DNA of 64,000 nt from Mermis nigrescens (GCA_036768485.1 JAVLUZ010000656.1:62001-126000), one strand, 5' to 3'; shown: positions 13,501 to 24,640, numbered from the stretch's first letter. Made by a program: numbers and translations. Notes: a model not told the origin generated them from the sequence alone.

Positions 13501-13594
13501 CTATATTATTAGAAGAATTTCGAGATTTTTTTGCAAGTTGAAAATCGAAATCTTGCTTCGTTAGAATCGAACAGAGCTCGTTATTGGGTCAGTA

Positions 13595-14430
13595 GCATTA
13601 GAGCGAAGGTATTCACAAGCGCGAAGGTATTCAAGGTAGTCAGAAGAGTGACCACTCCTCGGTGTGGGGGGTTTGGGGGTATGCACCCCCCACGATAAAC
13701 CAAAATACCCCCAGAATTCAATTTTTGAAATTTTTTTCCCGCAATTTTTTTGATGCCAATGGATAGTGCTCGATGAGAAACCTTCGCTCTTCTGATAAAA
13801 ATAATAAAACCTTAAATAATCTTTGAAAACCTTCCCGTTCTCCAAATTTTTTTGATACATGGACAAAGCTCGTTGGGAAACGTCGAAAAATTAAGCACGC
13901 TATAGGTATATTAATTTCTCTTCTATGTATAATCACGTATTTTAATTTAAGGATAAATTTCATGGTGCTTGCATCCCTGTTGTTCATCTAGATACTCAAG
14001 CATTAGTTTATGAAATGAGGGGATGGGCTTGTATTATGGTAGGTACATTATTTGATTGTTCTTACGTCCTGCTTCAACGACTATAATTTTCTAAATTGTC
14101 TTTGGATTTTTGGCGAAAAATTGCTATTGAAAGGCTGTTTAGATGATGTTTTAATACACAAAAATATCATTTTAGCTTTAACCAAAATATTATTTTAACG
14201 TTTAAATAAATTATGTGCATAGATGGGCAGCATGAAAACTCTGGGGGGGTCTAGCGGAAATTATCAATTTTTGGGGGTCCGCCAGATTCTGGGGGTTCAG
14301 AGACCCCCCACGCCCATGTGTGATTATGTGCCTCTAAAAATTCGGTTTGTACCTTCGCTCTTCTGAATACATTCGCTCTTCTGAATACATTCGCTCTTAT
14401 GAATACCTTCGCTCATGTGAATACCTTTCA
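13595..14430. mobile_element. Probable MITE/TE with inverted 18-bp subterminal repeats
   Basis: GCGAAGGTATTC repeats at about 13600-13650 face a mirror cluster at 14351-14425 (units like ATTCGCTCTTCTGAATAC at 18-bp spacing). One extra CCTTCGCTCTTCTGA occurs at about 13782. Opposed clusters suggest subterminal sites of one element, whose exact ends I cannot fix. A degraded family-1 MITE lies at about 13660-13770. Confidence 0.45.
14218..14322. mobile_element. Short hAT-type MITE (105 bp)
   Basis: Ends CATAGATGGGCAGCATG and CACGCCCATGTGTG, with exact 8-bp duplication ATTATGTG. Related to family 1 by its termini and G-run interior. Confidence 0.82.
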
Positions 14431-15242
14431 AATGAAGAGAGCAAAAAAGATCATCCGGTTCCTTTGCGCGATTGTTTCCTCAAAATAGTTACAGCTTTAT
14501 CCGCTGATTTAGATTAATGATCTTTTGTTTTGTATGTTATTAACTAATTGCTTCGTTGATTACGATTACAGCAATTATCCGTATTTTTGGCTCTGAATCA
14601 TGTATTTCGTACTAACAGCACACTCAAAATAAATCAATTAGTGTAATGCCGATAGTCTAATGTTATTTATAAATTATTTCAATGTACTGCGGTACCACTG
14701 ACCATACCGCTTGATCCATTCAGCGCTTCTCTTTATGGAAATAGGAAATTGATCAGTGACTCAAATCAAAATGACTGGTATTCTTAACTCTTTTTACCTG
14801 TGAAAATACCACTGGCGGATTTAAAGCAAGGGCGGGAGGCTGCCCCTGTCGTCAAATGATTTTCAGGCTCAATGAAGATCAGATATGTATTCTTGGATGA
14901 TTTTAGCCATTTTTATCATCTTGTTTTCAATTTTTTCCGGTGTTTTGTGCCAGATAGTAGTGTTATTTTGATATACCAAAAATCAATTTTGGTATGATTT
15001 TGGTAGGCACTTGTTGGACTACCAATATCATATTTTTATTCTGAGAATTTTGGTATATCATATTCTTATCATATTAAAACTCCCAAAAATGTGAAAATAT
15101 TTTTGATATAATTTTGGTATAATTTTGGTATAAAGTGGTAGCATTTTTTTCCTTCTTCCGCTCTATATCTTACCTGCAAATTTTGGAGCATGATGCAGTA
15201 GGTATTTTCAATCGTACATACATACAATTAGCACAATGTAGT

Positions 15243-15503
15243 CACACCTGGGCGTGGGGGGTTTGGGGGGTATGCACCCCCCCAGAAATCAAAATATTCC
15301 CCCCCAGAAATCAAAATACCCCCAGAATTCAATTTTTTGAAAAATTTTTCGTTTTTTTCGCAATTTTTTGATGCCAATGGATAGTGCTTGATGAGAAACG
15401 TCGAAAAATGGTGTTTTTATTGCCATACCACCATTTTTAAGGCCATTTTTCGACCTTCAAAAAAATCTTGCACCCCCCAGAATTTTCTTGCTGCCCACGT
15501 ATG
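15243..15503. mobile_element. hAT-type MITE, family 1 (reverse orientation)
   Basis: CACACCTGGGCGTGG to GCCCACGTATG, with duplication AATGTAGT/AGTGTAGT (7 of 8). Confidence 0.85.
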
Positions 15504-16168
15504 AGTGTAGTATGAGTGAGTGACATCCTGTCGATGTTGATAAATAACTTATGACGAGCTCAGCTTATTAACCCTCCGTTTACCGTGTCCTATGCTGGAG
15601 GCATTTTGTGGCATTTTTTTCTGCTCTACCTTATCCACGTGTCCAAAACTTTTTCTAACCTCATTTTGGCTTCAGTTACATCGTTTTTAATGGTTTAGCT
15701 TGAATAGGAGTTATAGAGTAATAAATAAGAAATAGGAATTTTTTGGTCTATTTACAGTGATATCACAAAACTCAAGATGGGAAAATAAGGTTCTAATAAG
15801 AAAATTTAGTGGTTTATTCTTTTCCAGCTCTTTAAATGCATTTCCTGGATGTGTTGAGCACAACAGAAATCTACTTTTTCTTGTTTTTGCATAATGTCCA
15901 ACGGGTAATTCTTATGCATTGTGATAGTTTTTTAATAATACCTCTTTCAAAAATAATTTTCACAAAAAATATCATACATATTCAGAAAGAGCATAAAAAA
16001 TTACACTAAATGAAAGTAATAGCTGTCAGAGAATGTTAAGAAAGCATAGCTTAATATGCACTAGGAGTTTACACCATGATGGTGCACTTCGATTGCAAAA
16101 ACATGATGGTAAATGGAGGGTTAAGGGTGGCCTGGCCTAAATCATGTGGGAGATTTCAAAATGTTAGT

Positions 16169-16394
16169 TATAGTCTGTTTCATTTAGCTTTGAGGTTTTT
16201 AAAAAATTTAAAGTGATTACAAAAGTGTTTAAACTAATACGGTAATTATGATATTCTACAGTATAATGTGTCATATGGAGACGTATGTTATTGCTCAGCC
16301 GCATTACTGCATCAACATTTTAAACCACTTTTGTAGCCTGATTCTTGCGGAAAAATTTAAAAGAAAACCGCAAAGTTAAATGAAACAGACTATA
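16169..16394. mobile_element. TATAGTCTGTTTCA-family MITE, copy A
   Basis: Left end TATAGTCTGTTTCATTTAGC, right end AATGAAACAGACTATA. A second copy starts within 3 bp, so the two are a tandem pair. The interval 15504-16168 has no gene I recognise. Confidence 0.78.
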
Positions 16395-16396
16395 GG

Positions 16397-17036
16397 TATA
16401 GTCTGTTTCATTTAACTTTGAGGTTTTTGAAAAAAAAAATTAAAGTGCCCACAAAAGCGGTTTAAACTTACAGTTTAGTTGTGACGAGCGTATAAGGAGA
16501 GAACCCGGTGCAAGTGAAAAACATAGGCCCTTCTGTGATTGGTCACTGCCATTTTGGATTGCGCTCACTCTGATTGGCTGATTTCTTTTACTTGTCTGTA
16601 CTGAATACCGTCGTCGTTTTTTGCGATGATGATGAATTCGCAGATTAACTTTGGCCATTTTTTGTGCAGACGAGTTTAGGCATTTGAGCAGACCCCTATC
16701 CAGGAAGATAAGGGGGCACGTGCCCCCGAAACGAAATATGAGAATGAATTTTTCTTAGCAATTTTTTGCGATGATCAAAAGAAATCAGCCAATTAGAGTG
16801 AGCGCATCCAAAATGGAAGTGACCAATCACAGGAGGGCCTATGTTTTTCACTTGCACCGGGTTCTCTCCTTACACGCTCGTTATAGTTGTGATATTCTAC
16901 AGTATATTGACTTATGGTGAGACACTGGCTATTGCAAAAGCGCATCACCGCATCAAAAGTTTAACCCACTCTTGCAGCCTGATTCATACGGATTAAATTC
17001 AAAAGAAAACCTCAATCTTGAATGAAACAGAGTATA
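16397..17036. mobile_element. TATAGTCTGTTTCA-family MITE, copy B, interrupted
   Basis: Same ends as copy A. Its middle is split by a foldback element (16485-16880), on either side of which the MITE sequence resumes with a repeat of TAGTTGTGA. Confidence 0.78.
16485..16880. mobile_element. Foldback MITE with about 110-bp inverted repeats, nested
   Basis: Arms starting CGAGCGTATAAGGAGAG and ending CTCCTTACACGCTCG are inverted copies over about 110 bp. TAGTTGTGA occurs on both sides (directly on the left, 3 bp away on the right). An 8-9 bp duplication with long arms would fit a hAT or Mutator-like element; I cannot decide which. Confidence 0.7.
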
Positions 17037-17636
17037 GGTAGGTATGTACCACAAGACATGATATTGACCCATCAAATTACTTGTTTTCTTGATCCTTGTT
17101 TGCCATCTGTTTTGTTGGCCTTTGTGATTTAATAATAGTGATACTAGGTGCACAGCATGGGCGATTTGGGAAAGGGGTCAAGAATTCAGCTTTTTAGACC
17201 AAAATGACCTCAAAAACTTGCATAAGCGCTTAAATAGCGTTAAAAACATATTACCCGGTTTCTAGTCAATTTGAAGCACTTATGAAGAAAACTTTTAATT
17301 TGCATCCGGTTTAGGCCTTCATTTTGCCTCATTTTCCCTACGAAATTTTTCATCTTTCTATTCTGGGTGGTCTAGACCCCACATTCCCATGTTCATGTTT
17401 GATCGTTATTCCGAAATGTTGTCATCTGACAAAAATGAAAAGAATTTATGTAACTTTGTAACTTACATAATCTCGTAAATTTTGGAAGTTTTCTAAATAA
17501 ATGAAAATTTTTTAAACAGCGTCTAGAAGTGTAATGCTTGTGCTTTTCTTTGGAAAAATATTGATTAATTGCAACCTTTTTTATGGCTGTAGAAATTACA
17601 TAATAGGTATACATATGTACTTACCTACCAAAAGTA

Positions 17637-18384
17637 GGGTGTCCCAGCTAACTATTAGTGATTTTGTTTTTTAATAACTTTTGCAATTTTCTTCCGTTTT
17701 CCTTCAAATTTTGTTACAGTATAGAAACAACATTGAAATTTTATGTGTCATTTTTTCAGATCATATTTTATAGTAGTTATTATTTTATTTGAAATATTTT
17801 ATGGCGTGTGCCGTTGGAAAACGTGCAAAAGTAGCACCATGGTAGTATGGACGAAAAGCGTCGTCGTCATGGTTCAACAAAAGTTCAGAAGCGAGATGAA
17901 GCGTGTCCCTCCCAGTGACCATAGCATTAGAAAGTGGCATTTAGCTTTGATGGAGACTGGTTCGGTTCAATGTCAAGAGGAAGCGAAGCAGATCGATACG
18001 GCCTAAACTTTCCTCCGAACGAGCCGATCGACTTCGCTTCCTTTTGACATCTTGAATCGAACCGGTCTCCATCAAACCTAAATGCCACTTTCTAATGCTA
18101 TGGTCACTGGGAGGGTCACACGCCTCATCTCGCTTCTGAACTTTCGTTGAACCATGACGACGCTTTTCGTCCATTCATACCATGCTGCCACGTTTGCGCG
18201 TTCTCCAACAGCATACGCCGTAGAATATTTTAGATAAAATAATAACTATTTATAACAATGATCTGAAAAATGACACATAAAATTTTAATGTCGTTTCTAT
18301 ACTGTAACAAAATTTGAACGAAAACGGATGAAAATTGCAAAAGTTATTAAAAAACAAAATCACGAATAGTTGGCTGGGACACCC
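17637..18384. mobile_element. 748-bp near-perfect palindrome carrying two copies of a transposase DNA-binding segment
   Basis: Two arms of about 360 bp (17637-17998 and 18023-18384) are reverse complements with scattered mismatches around a 24-bp centre. The outer ends are GGGTGTCCCAGC and its complement. Each arm encodes, reading inward, a segment with DHSIRKWHL and LMETGSV. This resembles the N-terminal helix-turn-helix of mariner-like transposases found in many insects (family assignment is inference). Neither arm carries a catalytic domain. It looks like two head-to-head transposon ends. Confidence 0.75.
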
Positions 18385-18541
18385 TGTAGATTAAATATAT
18401 ACCAAATATCAAAAATATACATATCATATTTTAAATAAAAAATAGCAGAATATCATATTCATATCATATTAAAATTAAGTCAACTATACCAATATCATAT
18501 TTTAATCATATTTGGGCTACCAAAATAACACTACCAGATAG

Positions 18542-19149
18542 TACTTTACTGACATTTACTGACTTGTAGTTCAAAAACTAAAATTAAGGCCAGAAGTGTA
18601 GTTCTAGTGACTGTCGGCATATTTCGAAAATACAAAGTGAGATCAATTTTACTTCCATTGTGAAATCTTAATGTAGTTTATTGTTAATCGTATTACTGTA
18701 GTAAATTTGCCCTACATATTTTATTCATTTTATGTTTCTCTACTTGTCGTTCTGTTGCACTTTAAACATCGGTCGTTAGATTTGAGTTAACACTTTTTGT
18801 TTGTTTTGAATTCGTGTTTTATGCAACTCGCGTGTTATGTGGAACTATATGTATGCTCGTGGCTTAAATATGATCATTTATATTACATTGCACTAACGTC
18901 GTTATTTTCCGTGTAAACTAATTTGAATTGTATGTACACTGGCGCTGAGTTCATCGCACTCCCCAGATAGCCAAATATCCAAATAAAACGGAAATATCCA
19001 ACAAGACCTTCCTCCAAAATTTCATTTTCAATGCACATTTTATGATGTACGAGGGAGATTCTTTCTTAAATTGCAATTAGCTTCAAAACGGTATCCATTT
19101 TGATAGTACGTTTTTCTTAATCTCGTAAACGAGATAGTCAAAAGTCGGA
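18542..19149. other. Intergenic, no gene seen
   Basis: AT-rich, without coding signal or clear repeat ends. CTCGTAAACGAGA at about 19124 is a small hairpin. Confidence 0.45.
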
Positions 19150-19322
19150 AACTAGTTGGAAAAATGCTCGAAGAGCACTGGAAAGTTATATGTTTTTGTT
19201 CTTTTAAAGAGTCAAAAGTGGAGCACAAGCTGCTCAAAACTACGTTGATACCCACAATGAAAATCAAAATGGACTGAAGCATCTTGATATTCACCCATAA
19301 GCAAACATATCTCCGCCTTTTT
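19150..19322 (-). repeat. Left arm of a perfect 174-bp inverted duplication
   Basis: Exact reverse complement of 20683-20856 by eye, 1.36 kb away. A short ORF is open in both arms, with a hydrophobic stretch after Met-Asn-Ile-Lys-Met. I do not recognise the product and suspect it is incidental. Confidence 0.88.
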
Positions 19323-19452
19323 TCGTATGTCATGTAACAATGGCCAAATCGTGTAGTTATGTACCTATACATGAATCAAGTTTTGTAAATTTTAAACTTG
19401 AATCGCGAATATTGTAATGGCCAAACTTGTCCGTTGGGATTGTGGGAATCTG

Positions 19453-19685
19453 TATAGTATATTTCACAAAACCTTGTGCATGGAAATCAATTTTCAGCGA
19501 TCTAAACGAGCAGTTACAAAAGTAGTTTCCACGCAGATTACTGTAATGGAACTTTGCACAGTAAAAGTTCATATATTTCCTCATTTCTTTGCACAGTATC
19601 GCCATTGTTGCTTCAGGTTTTTGTAGTCGATTTATATCGTCTAAAGAACTACTGTCCATGCACGAGGTAGTTGAAATAGACTAAA
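19453..19685. mobile_element. TATAGTCTGTTTCA-family MITE, copy C
   Basis: Left TATAGTATATTTCACAAAACC, right TTGAAATAGACTA. Shares TTGTGCATGGAAATCAATTT with the copies at 5230 and 19928. Confidence 0.65.
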
Positions 19686-19927
19686 GGCTTTCTGTAATGA
19701 AGAAAATGAGAAATTGTGGCTTAGATAAATGAAAATTCGGATTTGTTTTCAAGTCACTCGAAATTTTTTTAAATCCTAATTTAGTGTTTACAATTATGAA
19801 GATAAAAATTTCAATCAAAATTAATAAAGACACAATCAAAAAAAGTTTAGTTTTAAAAACACGTTTCTTTGTCAGAATATAAGTCAATAATAAATAATTC
19901 TTTCCTTAGAAACCATTTAATTGTGAC

Positions 19928-20166
19928 TACAGTCTGTTTCACGGAACCTTTTGCATGGATTTAAATTTTAAAGTGAATTTAAATCGATTACAAAAGTGGT
20001 TTAAACTGATGCAGCAACCATGATATTGCGCACAGCTATCGATAAGCAAACAAAGTTTTATTTTACAAAATTTTATTACAGTAAGCTGCCTAGAAACCAC
20101 TTTTGTAGCTCCTCGCTAGATCTTGAAAATTGATTTCCATGCACAAAGTTTCGTGAAATAGACTAT
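19928..20166. mobile_element. TATAGTCTGTTTCA-family MITE, copy D
   Basis: Left TACAGTCTGTTTCACGGAACC, right CGTGAAATAGACTATA. The interior phrase AGTGGTTTAAACTGATGC is shared with copies A and B. Confidence 0.72.
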
Positions 20167-20332
20167 AGTATGACAAGAACAGTAAGTCGATAGATCAGAA
20201 ACTGTAATGAAGACTTCAAAAACTGTTTTGAAAAGTCTTAATAAGGAAACAAACTATCAGACTACCTACATACACACACCTATCTACTTATGTAGGTATC
20301 TTATATGACCGTCGCTTTAAATACGTACTAAC

Positions 20333-20592
20333 CATACCTGGGCGTGGGGGTATGCACTCCCCCAGAAGGCAAAATACCTAACGAAAAATGGCAAAAACCC
20401 AGCTACACCCCACAGAATTTCATTTTTTTAAATTTTTGTTGTTGCTTTTTTCGAGTCTTTTCATGCCAATCAATAGAGCTCGACGAGAAACGTTCAAAAA
20501 TGGTGTTTTTTTCCGTCATAGCACCATTTTTAAGGCCAATATTTGACTGAAAAAATTTTGCACCCCCGGACCTTTGGAGCCGCCCATCTAAG
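20333..20592. mobile_element. hAT-type MITE, family 1 (diverged)
   Basis: Left end CATACCTGGGCGTGG, right end GCCGCCCATCTAAG, exact duplication GTACTAAC. The duplication is clean even though the interior is more degenerate than in the copies at 7432 or 49739. Confidence 0.82.
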
Positions 20593-20682
20593 GTACTAAC
20601 TGTACAACATTAAAATAAGTTCGAAACTGCTACAAGTTTTAAGGGACAACGGTTCAATTTGTGTTCCTTATGTAAATCAAAG

Positions 20683-20856
20683 AAAAAAGGCGGAGATATG
20701 TTTGCTTATGGGTGAATATCAAGATGCTTCAGTCCATTTTGATTTTCATTGTGGGTATCAACGTAGTTTTGAGCAGCTTGTGCTCCACTTTTGACTCTTT
20801 AAAAGAACAAAAACATATAACTTTCCAGTGCTCTTCGAGCATTTTTCCAACTAGTT
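20683..20856 (+). repeat. Right arm of the perfect 174-bp inverted duplication
   Basis: Partner of 19150-19322. It ends at AACTAGTT, exactly where an LTR fragment begins, so the duplication break and the LTR junction coincide. Confidence 0.88.
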
Positions 20857-20945
20857 ATCATATACTTAATTCTGTTTTACCGGACAAGTATCTAAAAGAT
20901 TTTGTAATAAAAAATAAGGGATTTATATGAGAACTGAAGGCATAG
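20857..20945 (-). mobile_element. LTR fragment (internal U3-like piece of the solo-LTR family)
   Basis: CTACCGGACAAGTATCT-like phrasing and GAAGGCATAG match 25505-25592 of the solo LTR. It lies immediately left of the 3' LTR of the gypsy element, so that element is flanked by an older LTR piece rather than by unique DNA. Confidence 0.7.
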
Positions 20946-22159
20946 TGTAACTTAAGGGCGTTTGTCACCTTGGAGTTGTCTTAGCGCGCACAAACGAGTT
21001 GGCTGATTAAGTACTTGAAGTATGTACGGATAACTAAACCGACAGCACGCCGTCGGGGAAGATACCCAACACACAACAACTACCAAAGCAACGAACCCCA
21101 GTAAGTACCTTCGGGGCTTACCTAAGTACCTATGCTACAGCTAGCGCTGGTCAAGAAGCTGCGGTAAAAACCTGCACTCTTCCAAAATGACCCTAAATAC
21201 CTACTACCTAAAATCTCCACGGACGTAATCGGTCCGGTACTTATGGAGATTATGGGACGGAGATGCCGACCGCAGATCCTAACCAGGAGTAATTAGATAA
21301 CCCCGGTATTTGCCCTAGGTCCTTGGACCCTTTTAGACCAAAAGAATAATTTTTCGCGAAAAGAATTGAAAAGGTTTCGCACCAGATTACCTATGGCGAA
21401 ACTACTTATAAATTCCGGTTCCAATAGCACTCTGTACTTAAAACACAACAACAAAGAGCTCTACTCCGGGCTGTCATCCACTATAAAAATTATGTAATAA
21501 TTTTTATAGATTTTTGGTTCGAAAGAGGAATTATGAATTTTGCACGAAATGATAAATGAAAGGTTTTACCCAACGAAATCCGGCAAGAAATAAAGTCGAG
21601 GCCGGCCTTTTCCCAATTCCTAACTGCCTGCGGTATAATGCACCTCTAGACAGTTAATTTTCGTGCTTTTACCAAATCAAAACAATTTACAGGCAAGGGC
21701 GCTGATACAGTCGGAAACGACACGCCAGAAAACGAAAAGGCAACTCTGCCACCAAACTAAACTAATAATCGTAGGGGGAATGGCCTACAGTAATATATGA
21801 AGAAAAAGATTATATAATGTTTTTATAACAAAAATTGTGTGCTTCTTGCACATAGATTTTTCGGGTCTCTGCACAGGCTCAACGTGAATAGCGGTCATGT
21901 CGCCTATGTTTTAATTGTAAAAATTGATAGGGGACTTGTAGGGGTTCCACAGTAAAAGTCGCATCTTCGTATCCCTCGCAACACGTAGCGACAAGAGTCC
22001 AACCAAATGACACTGCGTGGTCGGAATGCCTCCGCATGTCGTACTATCGTGATCTGAAAATATGGCTGGATCGCCAAAGTGGAAACAAAAGACCGGATGG
22101 TCGGAATAGGCGCACTAAGGTGCGCAATGGCCGTACAAGTAACGGCACGTGTAGATACA
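20946..22159 (-). repeat. 3' LTR of the gypsy element (about 1,214 bp)
   Basis: Matches 34580-35776 nearly base for base from TGTAACTTA to CCGTACAAGTA. After that the two LTRs part: here only about 18 bp follow, ending TGTAGATACA, while the 5' LTR has about 130 bp ending CGCAGTTACA. In transcription orientation that is the start of U3. The inner side is followed directly by a purine-rich tract, as expected for a 3' LTR. Confidence 0.9.
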
Positions 22160-22181
22160 CTATCTACACTCCTCCCCTCAC
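22160..22181 (-). promoter_or_regulatory. Polypurine tract for plus-strand priming
   Basis: Read on the minus strand, GTGAGGGGAGGAGTG lies just upstream of the first U3 base. This is the expected place and composition for the plus-strand primer. The stretch between it and the last ORF (22182-22709) has no further gene. Confidence 0.65.
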
Positions 22182-22709
22182 CGGGAAAAAATTCGGAACA
22201 CGGGCCGAATTTTTTAGAGTGGAAAGAAAATTATAGAAATATGAGAAAAATTCTTGGGGATCCAACAAATGGAAATTTTGAGTAATTTTATTGAAATTTT
22301 TAGGTTGGGCCCCCTGTGGAAGGGAAGAAAAATTTTGAATTGAAAAATATGGCGGCTGAATCCATGACTGAGCCTCTATCGAGTAGTGCAGAGACCTGAA
22401 AAATAAATTTGAATAAAAGAAGAATTTAAGTAGATTTTAGATAAAATTAAGATAAAATGAGGCCACACTTGCTCTGAGCAAGGTCAAGAATCAACGAGTT
22501 TAAAATGACGAGATTACGTAAAATTTAAAGACGAAAATTAAAGATGAGATTTAAAGGCACAAGGAATGACGAAACGCGAACTAGTAGTTTTTATTACAAG
22601 AAAATTTATCGACAAAACGCGAATAAAACGACGTTGATCCAACAATCGGTATGCTGCTGGCCATTGGCACAAACGCAGAGTCCACATATAGAGAGAGAGC
22701 CAAACGTGG

Positions 22710-23432
22710 CTACTGGCGGCGTTTGTGATCTGGTTTCGTCATCGGGAAAAAACAGGACGACCAAATTGAGTGACACGATGAGTCGCTAGAGTCTGTATGG
22801 CGGCGTTGCGAAGGGCGATCCTCATCCGATAGATTGATGCGCGGTTGCATCCGTTCGCGCAGGCTGCGATGTTTGTTGTAAGAAATGGCATCAGGCGATG
22901 GTGCTCCGAACCCGTAATAAACTCGCGGCTGACTAGATGGAGTAGCCGGGCGGCGAAAATCCTCGAAATTTAGATCGTGGCGCGGTGGTGATGGAAAGCG
23001 CCTGAAACTGCCGGTTTTGCGCAAAGGTGCGCGTGATTGTTGCAGTTGTTGTTGATCACAAAATTTGTTTGACTGCGAAGTTGACCAACGCTGCTGCTGC
23101 TGGTCGTAACTGACAACTGAGCATTGCTGCGATGTCTCACAATACTCGTGTTGGTGACGATAGCGGCCGGCGTTGTCAGTGAACCGCGGCAACCTCTGGT
23201 GCTGCATTGATTGCGGCGGTGGGGTTGAACGCGGCCGCGGCGACCTACGCACTGGTGACGGTAAGCGACCGAAACCTCCGCTAGACTGCTGCGGCGACCG
23301 CTGCTCGGATTGATCACGCAGCGTCAATGTTGCCGGCAATTGAGGAGGATTCTGCCTGAAACGAGACAAAGAAGAGGGTCGGGGTTCAGTATCTGATGGC
23401 TTCGATAATAACGCCATTTGGCGATAGATCAT
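22710..23432 (-). CDS. Accessory ORF 3: Arg/Ser/Pro/Gln-rich protein of unknown function (240 codons)
   Basis: The last ORF before the 3' LTR. It is low-complexity and basic, with runs of Gln (QQQQ) and several SPxR/PSPxR motifs, and Ser-rich near its end. No transmembrane segment or known domain is visible, so it does not look like an envelope protein. It is in a different frame from the preceding ORF, about 90 bp downstream of that ORF's stop. Disordered, positively charged tails often bind nucleic acid, but that is only a guess here. Confidence 0.5.
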   Translation of the reverse strand: MIYRQMALLSKPSDTEPRPSSLSRFRQNPPQLPATLTLRDQSEQRSPQQSSGGFGRLPSPVRRSPRPRSTPPPQSMQHQRLPRFTDNAGRYRHQHEYCETSQQCSVVSYDQQQQRWSTSQSNKFCDQQQLQQSRAPLRKTGSFRRFPSPPRHDLNFEDFRRPATPSSQPRVYYGFGAPSPDAISYNKHRSLRERMQPRINLSDEDRPSQRRHTDSSDSSCHSIWSSCFFPMTKPDHKRRQ

Positions 23433-23524
23433 CGATTGCCTCTTGCGTCGCTCCTTCCGTTTTTGGTTGGCTCGATAAGCTCGTTGAGTATGTTTGTATT
23501 TGTTCCAGATGTATTGGCTGGCCC

Positions 23525-24073
23525 TTAAAAAGGAATAGCTTCGTGATAGGATCTTAAATGTTCCATGTACGCGTTCTGATCCTCACGTCTTATTTCAGAG
23601 GCCACAGCTAAGGAGCCTGGCTTACGCGCAACAGTAACGCGTGGCAATGGCGGCATTGGTTGAGTTTCGTGTTCGGCTTTCTCAATTATCATTCGGGCCT
23701 GGCGCAAATTGATCTGAGCCTGTAAAGAAAGATCAGTAACATTTTGTCTCTTCTTTGCTTGGGGGCCACTTGGGCCCTGCAAATCAGCAGCTTGTTTCTG
23801 CGATTGGCGTTTCTGCTGGTTTTGGCTAATATTGTCCAATTCATTGGGTAGTTTCTTCTGAAGATAATGCGATGAGTGTTGTCGCAATTTGTGACGACCA
23901 AATTGGGCAGGCACCGTTAAATCTGGATCCGTGGCTTTGCGAATTAGTTGAATATTGCAATGCAGCATGACCGGATCCTCAATTTGTTCCGCTAATTCAG
24001 GAAATTCTGGGAACGCTTCCCTCGGAAATTGGGTATAAGTCAGGCCAAAAACGCGGCACGAAGCATCCGTCAA
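23525..24073 (-). CDS. Accessory ORF 2: unrecognised protein (182 codons)
   Basis: Begins at an ATG whose last two bases overlap the stop of the upstream ORF in an ATGA arrangement (24070-24073). This could mean termination-reinitiation or simply a frameshift in one longer protein. Mixed composition: a central Gln/Lys-rich stretch (about residues 85-120), then a probable helix with QAQINLRQARMIIEKAEHE. No domain recognised. Equally open frames in shadow positions are shorter. Confidence 0.5.
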   Translation of the reverse strand: MTDASCRVFGLTYTQFPREAFPEFPELAEQIEDPVMLHCNIQLIRKATDPDLTVPAQFGRHKLRQHSSHYLQKKLPNELDNISQNQQKRQSQKQAADLQGPSGPQAKKRQNVTDLSLQAQINLRQARMIIEKAEHETQPMPPLPRVTVARKPGSLAVASEIRREDQNAYMEHLRSYHEAIPF

Positions 24074-24639
24074 ATTTGTTCACACATTCGCCAGGCGATT
24101 CCAGGGTCGCCATACAATGTCGCGAAGATGAAGAAACGTTGATCCATATAGCGCAACAGTGATGTAGATTGCAACACGTGCGCAGTAGCAAACACCGGTT
24201 CGCGGCTGAAAGTGGTTTTGTATTCTCTCTCAAATTCACAAAACGCTTCGAAAATATCAACCATTTGCTGCATTGTCAAGCACAATGGCGCCGTATGATC
24301 AGGCTGAGGCTGGATACGGTGCGGAAAAAATTCAGGCTGAAGTGTGACGCCGATTCGAATGTTCATTTGCGGCGGCATTGGCTGGAATGGATGATTTGCG
24401 ACGTATTGGATGTTTACTTCGTAGACCATGTAACCGGTTGTAATAAACATGCGGTTTCGCGTGAACAACGGATCTGGATAGAACTGACAATGGAAGACAG
24501 AAGGCTGCGTAATGAAACGTGGAGCAACCTGATTCCTAATGCCCTCGTTCTCATCCACTTCAGTGGGTAACCGTAGCGAAATCATTGGCCTGTCCGGCGG
24601 ATTAGCAATTCTACAATATTGCAAATAGCATGCATACAT
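24070..24639 (-). CDS. Accessory ORF 1, C-terminal part, cut by a solo LTR (189 codons)
   Basis: The frame is the downstream half of a longer ORF whose upstream half is at 25700-26668. If the solo LTR and one CATT copy are ignored, the two halves read through in the same frame. The visible Met near 24638 is therefore probably not the original start. The protein is globular-looking, with many aromatic residues and prolines (for example NHPFQPMPPQ). I recognise no domain. Confidence 0.6.
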   Translation of the reverse strand: MYACYLQYCRIANPPDRPMISLRLPTEVDENEGIRNQVAPRFITQPSVFHCQFYPDPLFTRNRMFITTGYMVYEVNIQYVANHPFQPMPPQMNIRIGVTLQPEFFPHRIQPQPDHTAPLCLTMQQMVDIFEAFCEFEREYKTTFSREPVFATAHVLQSTSLLRYMDQRFFIFATLYGDPGIAWRMCEQI

Positions 24640-24640
24640 T
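24637..24640. repeat. Left target-site duplication CATT of the solo LTR
   Basis: Matches CATT at 25700-25703. A 4-bp duplication is usual for some Ty3/gypsy integrases. Confidence 0.75.

Larger units (their letters stand above)
14958..18533. mobile_element. 3.6-kb non-autonomous hAT element with ATATCATA subterminal repeats
   Basis: Inverted ends TAGTGTTATTTTG and CAAAATAACACTA are flanked by the exact 8-bp duplication CCAGATAG. Both ends hold repeated TATCATATT and TTTTGGTATA. There is no hAT transposase inside. The interior is made of other insertions: a family-1 MITE, two TATAGTCTG MITEs, one nested foldback element and a 748-bp palindrome. The many passengers show an old, repeatedly hit element whose ends nevertheless stayed sharp. 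Confidence 0.87.

Noticed and set aside
22710..24639. env gene of an errantivirus
   Set aside because: No signal peptide, furin-type site or membrane anchor seen in these frames; composition is disordered or soluble.
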